This document shows positions 26,674 to 34,695 of a stretch of DNA of 64,000 nucleotides, piece after piece (within the stretch, counting starts at the first letter, position 1; every line of letters starts with the position of its first letter). The notes beneath the pieces are model-generated. The model ran no database searches, was not told the DNA's origin, and saw only the letters and a list, made by a program, of their open reading frames with translations. This DNA comes from Chitinimonas viridis (GTDB lineage Bacteria > Pseudomonadota > Gammaproteobacteria > Burkholderiales > Chitinimonadaceae): positions 484,460 to 548,459 of the forward strand of contig NZ_JAUFPU010000008.1 in assembly GCF_030409555.1 (NCBI RefSeq), in the 5' to 3' direction. A program made the position numbers and the translations under genes.

Positions 26674-27810
26674 TTATTGCGGCAGGGTACTTTTTTCTGT
26701 AGCAAATGCGGCCAGTTGTTGCATCAGGTCGGGCCGTTCGGTCTGTTGCGCGCACCAGCGTAGCGCCTGCTGCCGCAAGGCCGGGCCGTGTGCGGCAAGG
26801 GCCGGCCAGGCGGCGCTGCAGGCCTTGCCGTCGCCATGGTTCCAGGCGCGCCAGAATGCCCTCAGGCTATCGGCGGCAGGGGCTGCCAGTGTCTCGCTGT
26901 AACGGTGCATGAAGGCTTCCAGCTTGACCATGTGGGCGGCATCGTCCTGCGGGTAGATATGCCAGACCAGGGGCTGGCCAGCCCACTGTGCCCGTACAAA
27001 CGAATCCTCCCCCCGCACGAAATTCCAGTCGCAGGCCCAGAGCAGCTTGTCGTAGTCGGGCTGTGGCAGAAATGGCAGGGCATGCAGTAGCAACCGACCC
27101 TGGCGGATGCTACTACCCACGGTAAAGGGCCGTTCCAGCCAGGCTTCCACCTGCTGCCTGGGTTTGCCATCAGCCACCAGCAAGGTGAGTTCCTGGTTCA
27201 GGCGCCAGTGCTGCAGCATTGCGGGCAGGGCAGGGTTGTCGTAGCAGAACAGGGAAACCAGCGGCTGTGCCGGCTGGGGTGGGCTGATGCCCAGTCCTTG
27301 CAGGAACTCAACCTGGTCGAATGCCGCCCGCTGGGTGAGCAGGCCGGCCTCGCGTAGCAAGCCACCGGTGGCCGGGGTAAAGCCAGGGAAGAAGAAGTAA
27401 TGGGTCAACGGCAACCTGGGGTGGCGGGAGCCCAGCCTGTGGCAGCCCTCGACCCAGTCTTCGGCTGAGAGGTAGTCGAGATTGATCCAGACGGGCTTGG
27501 GCTGGCTTGCTGCCATGGCAGCGAGAAAAGCCTCCGGCGGGTTGCAGGCAAACGCCTCGATCACCACCGCGTGTGGCGCCACCGCCACCCAGGGGCTGCA
27601 CCAGTGCCGTATTTCCACGCCATCGCAGTGCTGCTGGGTTGCCGAGCCATCTATCGCCGGATTGAGGCGGGCGAATGCGGCCAGGTCGTCCACCCACAAG
27701 CGTACCGGCTCCTTGCGCTCCTGCGCCAGTTGGCGTGCCAGGCGCCAGCAGATGCCTATGTCCCCATAGTTGTCTATGACGGTACAGAAGATATCCCAGG
27801 AGAGTCGCAT
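26674..27810 (-). CDS. earP: EF-P arginine rhamnosyltransferase EarP
   Basis: A 378-residue GT-B glycosyltransferase (former DUF2331) that transfers rhamnose from TDP-rhamnose to Arg32 of EF-P with inversion. The diagnostic N terminus is WDIFCTVIDNYGDIGICWRL, with the catalytic aspartate pair D13 and D17. The C-terminal nucleotide-sugar site includes CDWNFVRGEDSFVRAQWAG and LVWHIYPQDDAAH. It lies 89 bp upstream of efp on the same strand, so the enzyme and its only known substrate are co-expressed. TDP-rhamnose synthesis genes are not in this window. Confidence 0.95.
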   Translation of the reverse strand: MRLSWDIFCTVIDNYGDIGICWRLARQLAQERKEPVRLWVDDLAAFARLNPAIDGSATQQHCDGVEIRHWCSPWVAVAPHAVVIEAFACNPPEAFLAAMAASQPKPVWINLDYLSAEDWVEGCHRLGSRHPRLPLTHYFFFPGFTPATGGLLREAGLLTQRAAFDQVEFLQGLGISPPQPAQPLVSLFCYDNPALPAMLQHWRLNQELTLLVADGKPRQQVEAWLERPFTVGSSIRQGRLLLHALPFLPQPDYDKLLWACDWNFVRGEDSFVRAQWAGQPLVWHIYPQDDAAHMVKLEAFMHRYSETLAAPAADSLRAFWRAWNHGDGKACSAAWPALAAHGPALRQQALRWCAQQTERPDLMQQLAAFATEKSTLPQ

Positions 27811-27862
27811 GGGTCGATTTTACCTTGCTCGGGGTAGTGGTAGGCCTGCTTTGCGTGCGTAC

Positions 27863-27908
27863 TGTACAAAGCATTGACATAAATTTGATGCCAGCCTAGA
27901 GTGAAGGC
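27863..27908 (+). promoter_or_regulatory. Promoter with three 11-bp-spaced direct repeats (CarH/LitR-type operator)
   Basis: TGTACA (27863-27868), TTGACA (27874-27879) and TTGATG (27885-27890) start exactly 11 bp apart. The middle one is also a perfect -35 element, followed after 17 bp by -10 TAGAGT (27897-27902). In Thermus CarH, successive DNA-binding domains occupy 11-bp direct repeats that cover the -35 box. The operon ends with a regulator of that family. The transcription start would fall at or next to the ATG at 27909, so the mRNA may be leaderless. Confidence 0.65.
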
Positions 27909-29207
27909 ATGGAAACCACTCCCCACCCCTTGCCTGAAGGCGCCAGCATTGCCGTTGTCGGCGCTGGTATTGCCGGCCTTGCATCTGCCTGGCTGCTGGC
28001 CCGGCGCTATAGAGTAACGCTGCTTGAGTCTGGCGATTATTTCGGTGGCCATACCAATACGGTGGACGTGACCCTGGAAGGCCAGACCTACCCGGTGGAT
28101 ACCGGCTTTCTGGTGCACAACGAGCTGACCTACCCCAATCTGATTGCCATGTTCCAGCATCTGGATGTAGCGGTGTTTCCCAGTGACATGTCTTTTGGCG
28201 TGTCCATCAGCGACCCTGATATCGAATGGGCTGGCACCAGCCTGGCTACAGTGTTTGCGCAGAAGCGCAACCTGTTGCGGCCTGCCTATCTGGTCATGCT
28301 GGCCGACATCATGCGTTTCAATCGCGCCGCGCCGGCATACCTGCAAGAAGCCAGCCAGAGAGGCTGGACGCTGGGTGAGCTACTGGCCGCACACGGCTAT
28401 GGCAAGCCCATGCGGGATTGGTATCTGCTGCCTATGGCGGCGGCCATCTGGTCTTCATCCGTACAGGACATTCTGGGTTTTCCTGCAGAAACCTTCCTCC
28501 GCTTCTGCCTGAACCATCGCCTGCTGCAAGTGGCTGGTCGGCCGCAGTGGCGTACTGTGCTGGGGGGGGCGCGGGAGTATGTAAAGAAGCTGCTGGAAGG
28601 CGTACAGGATGCACGCCTGGCCAGCCCGGTCAGCAAGATACAGCGGGACGAATCCGGCGTAAGCCTCACCTTGCCCGCTGGCAAGGAGCGGTTCGATGCA
28701 GTGGTGTTGGCATGCCATGCACCGACCAGCCTGGCCATGCTGGATGCAGACGACGCCGAGCGTCAGGTGCTGGCGGGTTTCAGCTACCAGCCCAACCGCG
28801 CCTTGCTGCATACCGATCGTCGCTTGCTTCCCCGCCGGGAGAAGGTCTGGTCTGCCTGGAACTACCTGGCCGCAGCGGGTGATGCACAGTCGCGGCCGGT
28901 GGCTGTGAGCTATCTGCTCAACCAGCTGCAACCCCTGCCGTTCAAGACCCCCGTGGTGGTCACGCTGAACCCGCATACCGAACCTGCGCCGGAATCCTTG
29001 ATTGCTAGCTTCGACTATGAGCATCCCGTCATGAATCAAGCTGCGGTAGCGGCGCAGGCGCGATTGCCACAGATACAGGGGCGCCGCCGTACCTGGTTCT
29101 GCGGTGCCTGGGCTGGCTATGGCTTTCATGAAGATGGCTTGAAGTCTGCTCTGCGGGTTGCTCGCGACCTGGGTGTTACGCCGCCTTGGGAGGCGGTCTA
29201 TGACTAA
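27909..29207 (+). CDS. FAD-dependent amine-oxidase-like oxidoreductase
   Basis: A 432-residue flavoprotein. The dinucleotide-binding motif is IAVVGAGIAGLASAWLLARR (residues 14-33), followed by the acidic strand end LLES. The C-terminal FAD contact is FCGAWAGYGFHEDGLKSALR. The middle (YPVDTGFLVHNELTYPNLIA) is typical of the family found beside DUF1365 and CFA-type methyltransferases in light- or singlet-oxygen-responsive clusters. Probable role: oxidation or desaturation of a membrane fatty acyl chain (inference). First gene of the nine-gene operon; the start codon is almost at the predicted transcription start. Confidence 0.85.
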   Translation: METTPHPLPEGASIAVVGAGIAGLASAWLLARRYRVTLLESGDYFGGHTNTVDVTLEGQTYPVDTGFLVHNELTYPNLIAMFQHLDVAVFPSDMSFGVSISDPDIEWAGTSLATVFAQKRNLLRPAYLVMLADIMRFNRAAPAYLQEASQRGWTLGELLAAHGYGKPMRDWYLLPMAAAIWSSSVQDILGFPAETFLRFCLNHRLLQVAGRPQWRTVLGGAREYVKKLLEGVQDARLASPVSKIQRDESGVSLTLPAGKERFDAVVLACHAPTSLAMLDADDAERQVLAGFSYQPNRALLHTDRRLLPRREKVWSAWNYLAAAGDAQSRPVAVSYLLNQLQPLPFKTPVVVTLNPHTEPAPESLIASFDYEHPVMNQAAVAAQARLPQIQGRRRTWFCGAWAGYGFHEDGLKSALRVARDLGVTPPWEAVYD

Positions 29208-30015
29208 GCCGGCGGAACAAGGGGCGGTACAGTTTTGCCGGGGCAGGGTACTGCATGCACGCAGCCGCCCGCGCCTCAATCGCTTTGTCTACCCGGTGTT
29301 CTTTCTGCGCTTGCGGCTGACCGACCCGGCAGGTTTGCGGGCTGCCAGTGGCCCCTGGTTTGGCTACCAGCGGGCAGGTCTGTTGAGCTTTCATGATCGC
29401 GACCATGGTGGGCGCGATGGTGGCGATCTGTTGGCCTGGCTGGACGGCCGTCTTGCGGCTGCGGGAATGCAGCGGCCTGATGGCGACGTCTGGCTGCAGA
29501 CTTTTCCCCGCCTGATGGGCTATGCCTTCAAGCCGGTCAGCTTCTGGTTTTGCCATGACCGCAGCGGTGCCCTGACATTGCTGCTGGCCGAGGTAAACAA
29601 CACCTTCGGCGAGCGACACCAGTATGTGCTTATCCCGCCCAATGGCGGGGTGATCGATAACGATACTTCGCTGAGCTGCAGCAAGGTGTTCCATGTCTCG
29701 CCCTTCTGTGAGGTCAAGGGCAGTTATCGGTTTCGGATTCGCCGGCACGGCGATCTGCATAGCGCTGGCATCGACTACTACGACGGCCAGGATCAAGCAC
29801 GGCCCCTGCTCAAGACGGCGTTATGGGGCAGGGCCGAGCCCTTGCGCGCTGGCCGCGTGCTGGCCGCCGTGCTAGCCATGCCCTTCATGACCCTGGGCGT
29901 GGTGGCAAGGATACATTGGCAGGCGCTGCGCCTGTGGGGGAAGGGTGTGCCTTTCTTCCGCAAACCCGCTGCGCCTGAGCGAGAAGTCACCCATAACATC
30001 GAGGTAATACGATGA
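29200..30015 (+). CDS. DUF1365 protein
   Basis: A 271-residue protein of DUF1365, recognisable from RVLHARSRPRLNRFVYPVFF, LPRLMGYAFKPVSFWFCHD-like text (here FPRLMGYAFKPVSFWFCH) and VEVNNTFGERH-like text (here AEVNNTFGERHQYVL), then KVFHVSPFCEVKGSY. The biochemical function is unproven; the family almost always accompanies the FAD oxidoreductase and the CFA-like enzyme. It starts at ATG 29200 inside the end of the previous gene (8-bp overlap) after GGGAGGCGG. One hydrophobic segment lies near residues 218-240. Confidence 0.85.
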   Translation: MTKPAEQGAVQFCRGRVLHARSRPRLNRFVYPVFFLRLRLTDPAGLRAASGPWFGYQRAGLLSFHDRDHGGRDGGDLLAWLDGRLAAAGMQRPDGDVWLQTFPRLMGYAFKPVSFWFCHDRSGALTLLLAEVNNTFGERHQYVLIPPNGGVIDNDTSLSCSKVFHVSPFCEVKGSYRFRIRRHGDLHSAGIDYYDGQDQARPLLKTALWGRAEPLRAGRVLAAVLAMPFMTLGVVARIHWQALRLWGKGVPFFRKPAAPEREVTHNIEVIR

Positions 30016-31223
30016 ACCGCAATGATCTGGCACTGCCATACCGGACTGAAGGGCTGCCACTGGGTGCCCGACTTTTTGTGGGCATGCTGCAAAAGCTGTC
30101 AACGGGCTCTCTGACACTGGTGGACCCCCAGGGCCAGGTAGCCCATTTCGGCATGCTGGGCGCCTGCCCCCATGCCGAGCTACAGGTGCATGACTGGCGT
30201 GCTGCCACCGCCATACTGCGGCAAGGCGATATCGGTTTTGCCGAGAGCTACAAGCAGGGCTGGGTGGACAGCAGCGATATGCTGGCCTTGTTTACGCTAG
30301 CCCTGCGCAATGAGGCTGCCATGAGCCAGGCCGTGAACGGTCGCTGGTGGGCACTGCTGCTCAAGCGTCTGGCGCATCTGGTCTTGCGTGACAACAATCG
30401 TCGCGGTAGCCGCCGCAATATCTCGGCCCATTATGATCTGGGCAATCCCTTCTACCAGCTGTGGCTAGATCCCTCGATGTCTTATTCGGCCGCGCTGTTC
30501 CAGCCTGGCGCAGAGCAGACGCTGGAAGCGGCTCAATGGGCCAAGTACGACCGCATCCTGGATCAACTGAATGCTGCGCCGGGGCAAACGGTGCTGGAGA
30601 TTGGGTGCGGCTGGGGAGGCTTCGCCGAACGTGCTGCCCAGCGTGGCCTGAAGGTGCATGGGGTGACCCTGTCGACCGAGCAATTGGCCTGGGCCCAGGC
30701 ACGTATGGCACGCCTGGGGCTGAGCGAGCAGGTCAGCCTGACGTTGACCGACTATCGCGATATCGAGGGGCAATTCGACCACATCGTCTCCATCGAGATG
30801 GTGGAGGCGGTTGGAGAGCGCTGGTGGCCGACCTACTTTGGCAAGCTGGCCAGTTTACGCAAGCCCGGTGGGCGCGTGGTCATACAGTCCATCGATATCG
30901 TGGACGAGCGTTTCGAGAGCTACCGTAGCGGCACAGACTTCATCCAGCAGTACATCTTTCCTGGCGGCATGCTGCCCAGCCCGCAGCGCTTTGAGGCGCA
31001 AGCCCGCGCAGCGGGTCTTTTGGTCCTGGATCAGCTGGAGTTTGGCCTGGATTACGCGGCAACCCTGCGCCTTTGGCGCATGCGCTTTGAAGAGGCGCTG
31101 GAGACGGTACGTGCCCAGGGTTACGACGAGGCGTTCATCCGGCTTTGGCGCATGTACTTCATCTACTGCGAGGCGGGCTTTCGTGAAGGTAGAACCGGGG
31201 TGAGGCAATGGACACTGGGTTGA
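30012..31223 (+). CDS. Cyclopropane-fatty-acid-synthase-like SAM methyltransferase
   Basis: A 403-residue enzyme of the CFA synthase family, which adds a methylene or methyl group from S-adenosylmethionine to double bonds of phospholipid acyl chains. The SAM motif I is VLEIGCGWGGFAERAA (194-209); upstream are ISAHYDLGNPFYQLWLD and SMSYSAALF, downstream FDHIVSIEMVEAVGERWW and YIFPGGMLPS. The N-terminal lipid-binding domain is present. Relatives in such operons act in methylated or furan fatty acid formation rather than ordinary cyclopropanation; which reaction occurs here is inference. Overlaps both neighbours. Confidence 0.87.
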   Translation: MNRNDLALPYRTEGLPLGARLFVGMLQKLSTGSLTLVDPQGQVAHFGMLGACPHAELQVHDWRAATAILRQGDIGFAESYKQGWVDSSDMLALFTLALRNEAAMSQAVNGRWWALLLKRLAHLVLRDNNRRGSRRNISAHYDLGNPFYQLWLDPSMSYSAALFQPGAEQTLEAAQWAKYDRILDQLNAAPGQTVLEIGCGWGGFAERAAQRGLKVHGVTLSTEQLAWAQARMARLGLSEQVSLTLTDYRDIEGQFDHIVSIEMVEAVGERWWPTYFGKLASLRKPGGRVVIQSIDIVDERFESYRSGTDFIQQYIFPGGMLPSPQRFEAQARAAGLLVLDQLEFGLDYAATLRLWRMRFEEALETVRAQGYDEAFIRLWRMYFIYCEAGFREGRTGVRQWTLG

Positions 31224-31717
31224 TGCGACTGCTGCTGGTGCTCTTGCTGTCGGTTGCCGCCCAGGCAAGCTGGCGCGATGCCTTGCCTGGTGCGCGGACG
31301 GTAGGGCAGGGGGAGATGCGCTGGTTTGGCCTCAAGCTCTATCGTGCCGAACTGCTTAGTCACAGTGGCAAATACGATCCCCAGCAGGGCCATGCCCTGG
31401 TGCTGACTTATGCGCGCAGCTTCAAGGCGGATCGCATCATTGATGCCAGCCTGGAGCAGATGGCTAGGCTGGGTGCGCCCCAGGCACGCTTTGATGATTG
31501 GACCGCGCATATGCGACGCGGTTTTGTCGATGTCAGCGAGGGCGATGCCCTGGTGGGCGTGCTGCAGCCGGGCAAAGGCATACGCTTTTATGCGGGCGAG
31601 CGGCTGACGGCCGATATTGATGACCCGGAGTTTGCCCGTTGGTTCTTTGCCATCTGGCTGGATGCGCGTACCAGTGAGCCCGGTCTGCGCAAGCAGTTAC
31701 TGGGCGGCGCGCCATGA
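31208..31717 (+). CDS. Chalcone-isomerase-like exported protein
   Basis: 169 residues. Residues 1-20 form a signal peptide (MRLLLVLLLSVAAQASW begins at Met6, so translation could also start at 31223). The mature part (PGARTVGQGEMRWFGLKLYR, LSHSGKYDPQQGHALVLTYA, ADIDDPEFARWFFAIWLD) matches the bacterial chalcone isomerase-like family, which shares a fold with fatty-acid-binding plant proteins. It probably binds a lipid or fatty acid in the periplasm rather than isomerising chalcones. Overlaps the CFA-like gene by 16 bp and the MFS gene by 4 bp. Confidence 0.8.
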   Translation: MDTGLMRLLLVLLLSVAAQASWRDALPGARTVGQGEMRWFGLKLYRAELLSHSGKYDPQQGHALVLTYARSFKADRIIDASLEQMARLGAPQARFDDWTAHMRRGFVDVSEGDALVGVLQPGKGIRFYAGERLTADIDDPEFARWFFAIWLDARTSEPGLRKQLLGGAP

Positions 31718-32982
31718 AAACCACTGGCCTGCTCGCCTACGCTGCGTTGGGGTGGCCGCTGGCCATGGCGGCCTTGCCGGTCTATGTGACTGCGCCTCAG
31801 TTCTATGGCGCAGAGCTGGGGCTCAATCTGGCCAGCCTAGGCTTGGTGCTGTTTCTGGCGCGCCTGGTTGATACGGTTCAGGACCCCTGGCTGGGCCGCT
31901 TGGTGGACGCCTGGCAGCACAAACCTGCTGGCTGGCGGCGACTGATGCTGCTGGGCGGCGCTACGCTGGCGGCCAGTCTGTTTGCCTTGTTCACGCCGCC
32001 GCAACTGGCCAGCTGGGGTCTTCACGCCTGGCTGGCTGTCTGCCTAGTAGTGGTGTACACCGCCCACAGTCTGGTCAATATCTGCTACCTGGCCTGGGGT
32101 GCCAGGCTGACCGACGACGTGGATGCGCGCTCGCGGGTGACCGCATGGCGTGAGGCAGCGGGTCTGGCGGGGGTGCTGCTGGCCTCGGTACTCCCGGTTT
32201 GGCTGGTACAGCAATATGGTGCGCGACTGGGTTACAGCTTCTACGCGCTGGTGTTTGCGGTCGTGCTGTTGCTGGCCCTGGCCTACACCCTGCGCTGCTC
32301 CCCGCCGCCATTGCTGCCACCGAAGCGGGCAGGCTCCAATTGGCGCCTGCTGCTGCAACCGCCGGCCATACGACGGTTGATGCTGATTTACCTGATCAAC
32401 TCCCTGGCTGTGGCACTGCCCGCCACGCTGGTGCTGTTCTATATCGCCGATGTGTTGCAAGCACCTGCTGCTGCCGGCGGCCTGCTGCTGGTTTATTTTC
32501 TGGCCGGTGCCCTTACCTTGCCCTGCTGGGTAATGCTGGCCGACCGCATAGGCAAGGCCAGGGCCTGGTTGGTGGGCATGGTGCTTGGCAGTTGCGCATT
32601 TTTCTGGGCGGCTAGCCTGGGGAGCGGCGATGTCTGGCAGTTTGGCCTCGTCTGCCTGCTGTCGGGCATGGCACTGGGCGCTGATCTGGCATTGCCGCCC
32701 GCCTTGCTGGCCGATCTGATTCCGTCTGGGATGCGCCAGGATACCGGGCTTTACTTCGGCATCTGGGCCATGCTGGGCAAGCTGGCATTGGCCCTGGCTG
32801 CCGGCCTGGCGCTACCGCTGTTGCATGGCCTTGGCTATGTGCCGGGCAGTCCTGCGGCTGCCGGGGCGCTGGCCATGATCTATGCCGGCGTGCCCTGCGT
32901 GCTCAAGCTGTTCAACGGCTTGCTGCTCTTGGGGTCGAGCACCGCATTCAATCCTCAACCTCTGCCGGAGCCTACCCCATGA
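31714..32982 (+). CDS. MFS-type transporter (GPH/MelB-like)
   Basis: A 422-residue membrane protein with about twelve helices. The segment RLVDTVQDPWLGRLVD after helix 2 resembles the signature of the glycoside-pentoside-hexuronide/MelB branch of the major facilitator superfamily, and SLVNICYLAWGARLTDD fits the same branch. In this operon type it may move a lipid precursor or head group, but the substrate is unknown. ATGA overlap with the preceding gene; 4-bp overlap with the next. Confidence 0.8.
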   Translation: MKTTGLLAYAALGWPLAMAALPVYVTAPQFYGAELGLNLASLGLVLFLARLVDTVQDPWLGRLVDAWQHKPAGWRRLMLLGGATLAASLFALFTPPQLASWGLHAWLAVCLVVVYTAHSLVNICYLAWGARLTDDVDARSRVTAWREAAGLAGVLLASVLPVWLVQQYGARLGYSFYALVFAVVLLLALAYTLRCSPPPLLPPKRAGSNWRLLLQPPAIRRLMLIYLINSLAVALPATLVLFYIADVLQAPAAAGGLLLVYFLAGALTLPCWVMLADRIGKARAWLVGMVLGSCAFFWAASLGSGDVWQFGLVCLLSGMALGADLALPPALLADLIPSGMRQDTGLYFGIWAMLGKLALALAAGLALPLLHGLGYVPGSPAAAGALAMIYAGVPCVLKLFNGLLLLGSSTAFNPQPLPEPTP

Positions 32983-33503
32983 AGCGCTTGCTGGTCATGC
33001 TGATTGCCTGTTTCTTGTTGGGCTGCGCCGGGGTGGATGTCAACCACTACGCACGCCAAGGGCCGACCCTAGATCTGCCCAGTTATTTCAATGGCACCAT
33101 TGATGCCTGGGGTGTGTTTCAGAAGCGAAATGGAGAGGTGGCCCGCCGATTCAAGGTGGAGATGCGCTGTAGCTGGGTGGGCGATACTGGCACCCTGGAT
33201 GAACGTTTTGTCTATGACGATGGCGAGACGCAGCGGCGCGTCTGGACCCTTACCCGGCAGGCTGATGGCAGTTGGCAGGGCCGTGCTGACGATGTGTTGG
33301 GCGTAGCGGTGGGCCGTGTGGCCGGCAATGCCCTGCACTGGCGCTACACCATCAAGCTGCCGGTGGATGGGACGGTTTATGAGGTGGCTTTCGACGACTG
33401 GATGTGGCTGCTGGACGAGCAGACCATGTTCAACCGCTCTACCATGTCCAAGTTCGGCGTGAACCTCGGTGAGGTCTCGCTGTTCTTTCGCAAGCGGTCG
33501 TGA
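32979..33503 (+). CDS. DUF3833 lipoprotein
   Basis: A 174-residue lipoprotein: the signal MKRLLVMLIACFLLGCAG has the lipobox LLGC, so it is probably lipid-anchored in the outer membrane. The body (LPSYFNGTIDAWGVFQKRNG, LDERFVYDDGETQRRVWTL, YEVAFDDWMWLLDEQTMFNR) is recognisable as DUF3833, a lipocalin-like beta barrel of unknown function that co-occurs with CFA-like and SDR genes. A role in lipid transfer is inference. Overlaps both neighbours by 4 bp. Confidence 0.83.
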   Translation: MKRLLVMLIACFLLGCAGVDVNHYARQGPTLDLPSYFNGTIDAWGVFQKRNGEVARRFKVEMRCSWVGDTGTLDERFVYDDGETQRRVWTLTRQADGSWQGRADDVLGVAVGRVAGNALHWRYTIKLPVDGTVYEVAFDDWMWLLDEQTMFNRSTMSKFGVNLGEVSLFFRKRS

Positions 33504-33505
33504 TT

Positions 33506-34282
33506 ATGGCCAGCATGAACCGACCGATACAGGACTGGCGCACGCAGCGGGTGTGGCTGGTAGGTGCCTCCAGCGGGATAGGGGAGGCCTTTGCCCAAGC
33601 CTTGCTGGCCGCAGGGGCCAAAGTGGTCTTGTCTGCCAGGCGGGAGAGCGAACTGCGGCGAGTGGCGGGTGCGCATGCGCTGGCGGCAGTCGTGGCTTTT
33701 GACGCTGCCGCCGAGGCAGAGTGGCCGGCAGCCCATGCCAAGGCGGAGGCAGCCTTTGGTGGCCTGGACCTAGTGGTGTTCCTGGCGGCGCGCTATGAGC
33801 CGCAGCGTGCCTGGGAGCTGGATGCCGCTGCCGCGACGCGTAGCTTTGAGCTCAATGTGCTGAGTGTGTATCGAGGCTTGACGCTGGTACTGCCCGCCAT
33901 GCTGGCCAACGGCTGTGGCGGTGTCGCGCTGGTTGCCAGTGTGTCGGGCTATACCGGTTTGCCCAAGGCTTCGGTCTATGGCGCTACCAAGGCGGCGCTG
34001 ATCAATCTGGCCGAGACGCTGTACTTTGACCTGGCACCCCGTGGCTTGGCCATCTACCTGGTCAATCCTGGCTTTGTCGCCACCCCCATGACCCGTGCCA
34101 ACGATTTCAGCATGCCTGAGTTGATGACGCCACAAGCGGCTGCCCAAGCCATGCTGGCGGGCATGGCGGCCGGACGCTTCGAGATTCGTTTTCCCCGTCG
34201 TTTCACCAGCATGCTGTGGTGGCTTAGCAGGCTGCCCTATAGCTGGCGCTTTCCCTTGCTGCACAAGGTTACCGGACTATGA
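33506..34282 (+). CDS. Short-chain dehydrogenase/reductase
   Basis: A 258-residue NAD(P)-dependent oxidoreductase. The cofactor motif is VWLVGASSGIGEAFAQALL (TGxxxGxG variant with ASSGIG), the basic residues SARRES after strand 2 suggest NADPH, and the active site is SVSGYTGLPKASVYGATKAA with Ser, Tyr and Lys of the YxxxK motif. It ends in a short hydrophobic, basic tail (SRLPYSWRFPLLHK) that may touch the membrane. ATG 33506 was preferred to GTG 33500. The ninefold co-linear context suggests a lipid-derived carbonyl or alcohol as substrate (inference). Confidence 0.87.
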   Translation: MASMNRPIQDWRTQRVWLVGASSGIGEAFAQALLAAGAKVVLSARRESELRRVAGAHALAAVVAFDAAAEAEWPAAHAKAEAAFGGLDLVVFLAARYEPQRAWELDAAAATRSFELNVLSVYRGLTLVLPAMLANGCGGVALVASVSGYTGLPKASVYGATKAALINLAETLYFDLAPRGLAIYLVNPGFVATPMTRANDFSMPELMTPQAAAQAMLAGMAAGRFEIRFPRRFTSMLWWLSRLPYSWRFPLLHKVTGL

Positions 34283-34695
34283 AGCCCCGTTTTGAAGAGA
34301 TCATCCGCTGGTTTGAATCGCTGACGCCAGCCAGCCTGACCGGCATTGCTCACTATTACGCCCCCCTGGCTCGGTTCAAGGATCCGTTCAATGATGTGCG
34401 GGGCCTGCCCGCCATCGAACGTATTTACCAGCATATGTTCGACACGCTTGCGCAACCCCGCTTTGTGGTGGAGAGCAGTATTGTCGAAGCGGAACGCGCC
34501 TTTGTTGTCTGGCGCTTCGAGTTTGGCTTGCGTGGGCGTGCCATGGTGATACGTGGTGGCTCGCAGCTGGAGCTGGATAGCCAGGGCTTGATCGTATTGC
34601 ACCACGACTATTGGGATGCCGCCGAGCAGCTCTATGAGCATGTGCCGGTGCTGGGTGCGGTGTTGCGCATGATCAAGCGAAGGCTGGCAACATGA
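34279..34695 (+). CDS. NTF2-like (SnoaL-type) protein
   Basis: A 138-residue alpha+beta cone-fold protein. The sequence LARFKDPFNDVRGLPAIERI and FVVWRFEFGLRGRAMVIRGG, ending in HHDYWDAAEQLYEHVP, is typical of nuclear-transport-factor-2-like proteins that accompany SDR and B12-MerR genes. Function unknown; it could bind a small hydrophobic ligand. ATGA overlaps on both sides. Confidence 0.8.
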   Translation: MKPRFEEIIRWFESLTPASLTGIAHYYAPLARFKDPFNDVRGLPAIERIYQHMFDTLAQPRFVVESSIVEAERAFVVWRFEFGLRGRAMVIRGGSQLELDSQGLIVLHHDYWDAAEQLYEHVPVLGAVLRMIKRRLAT

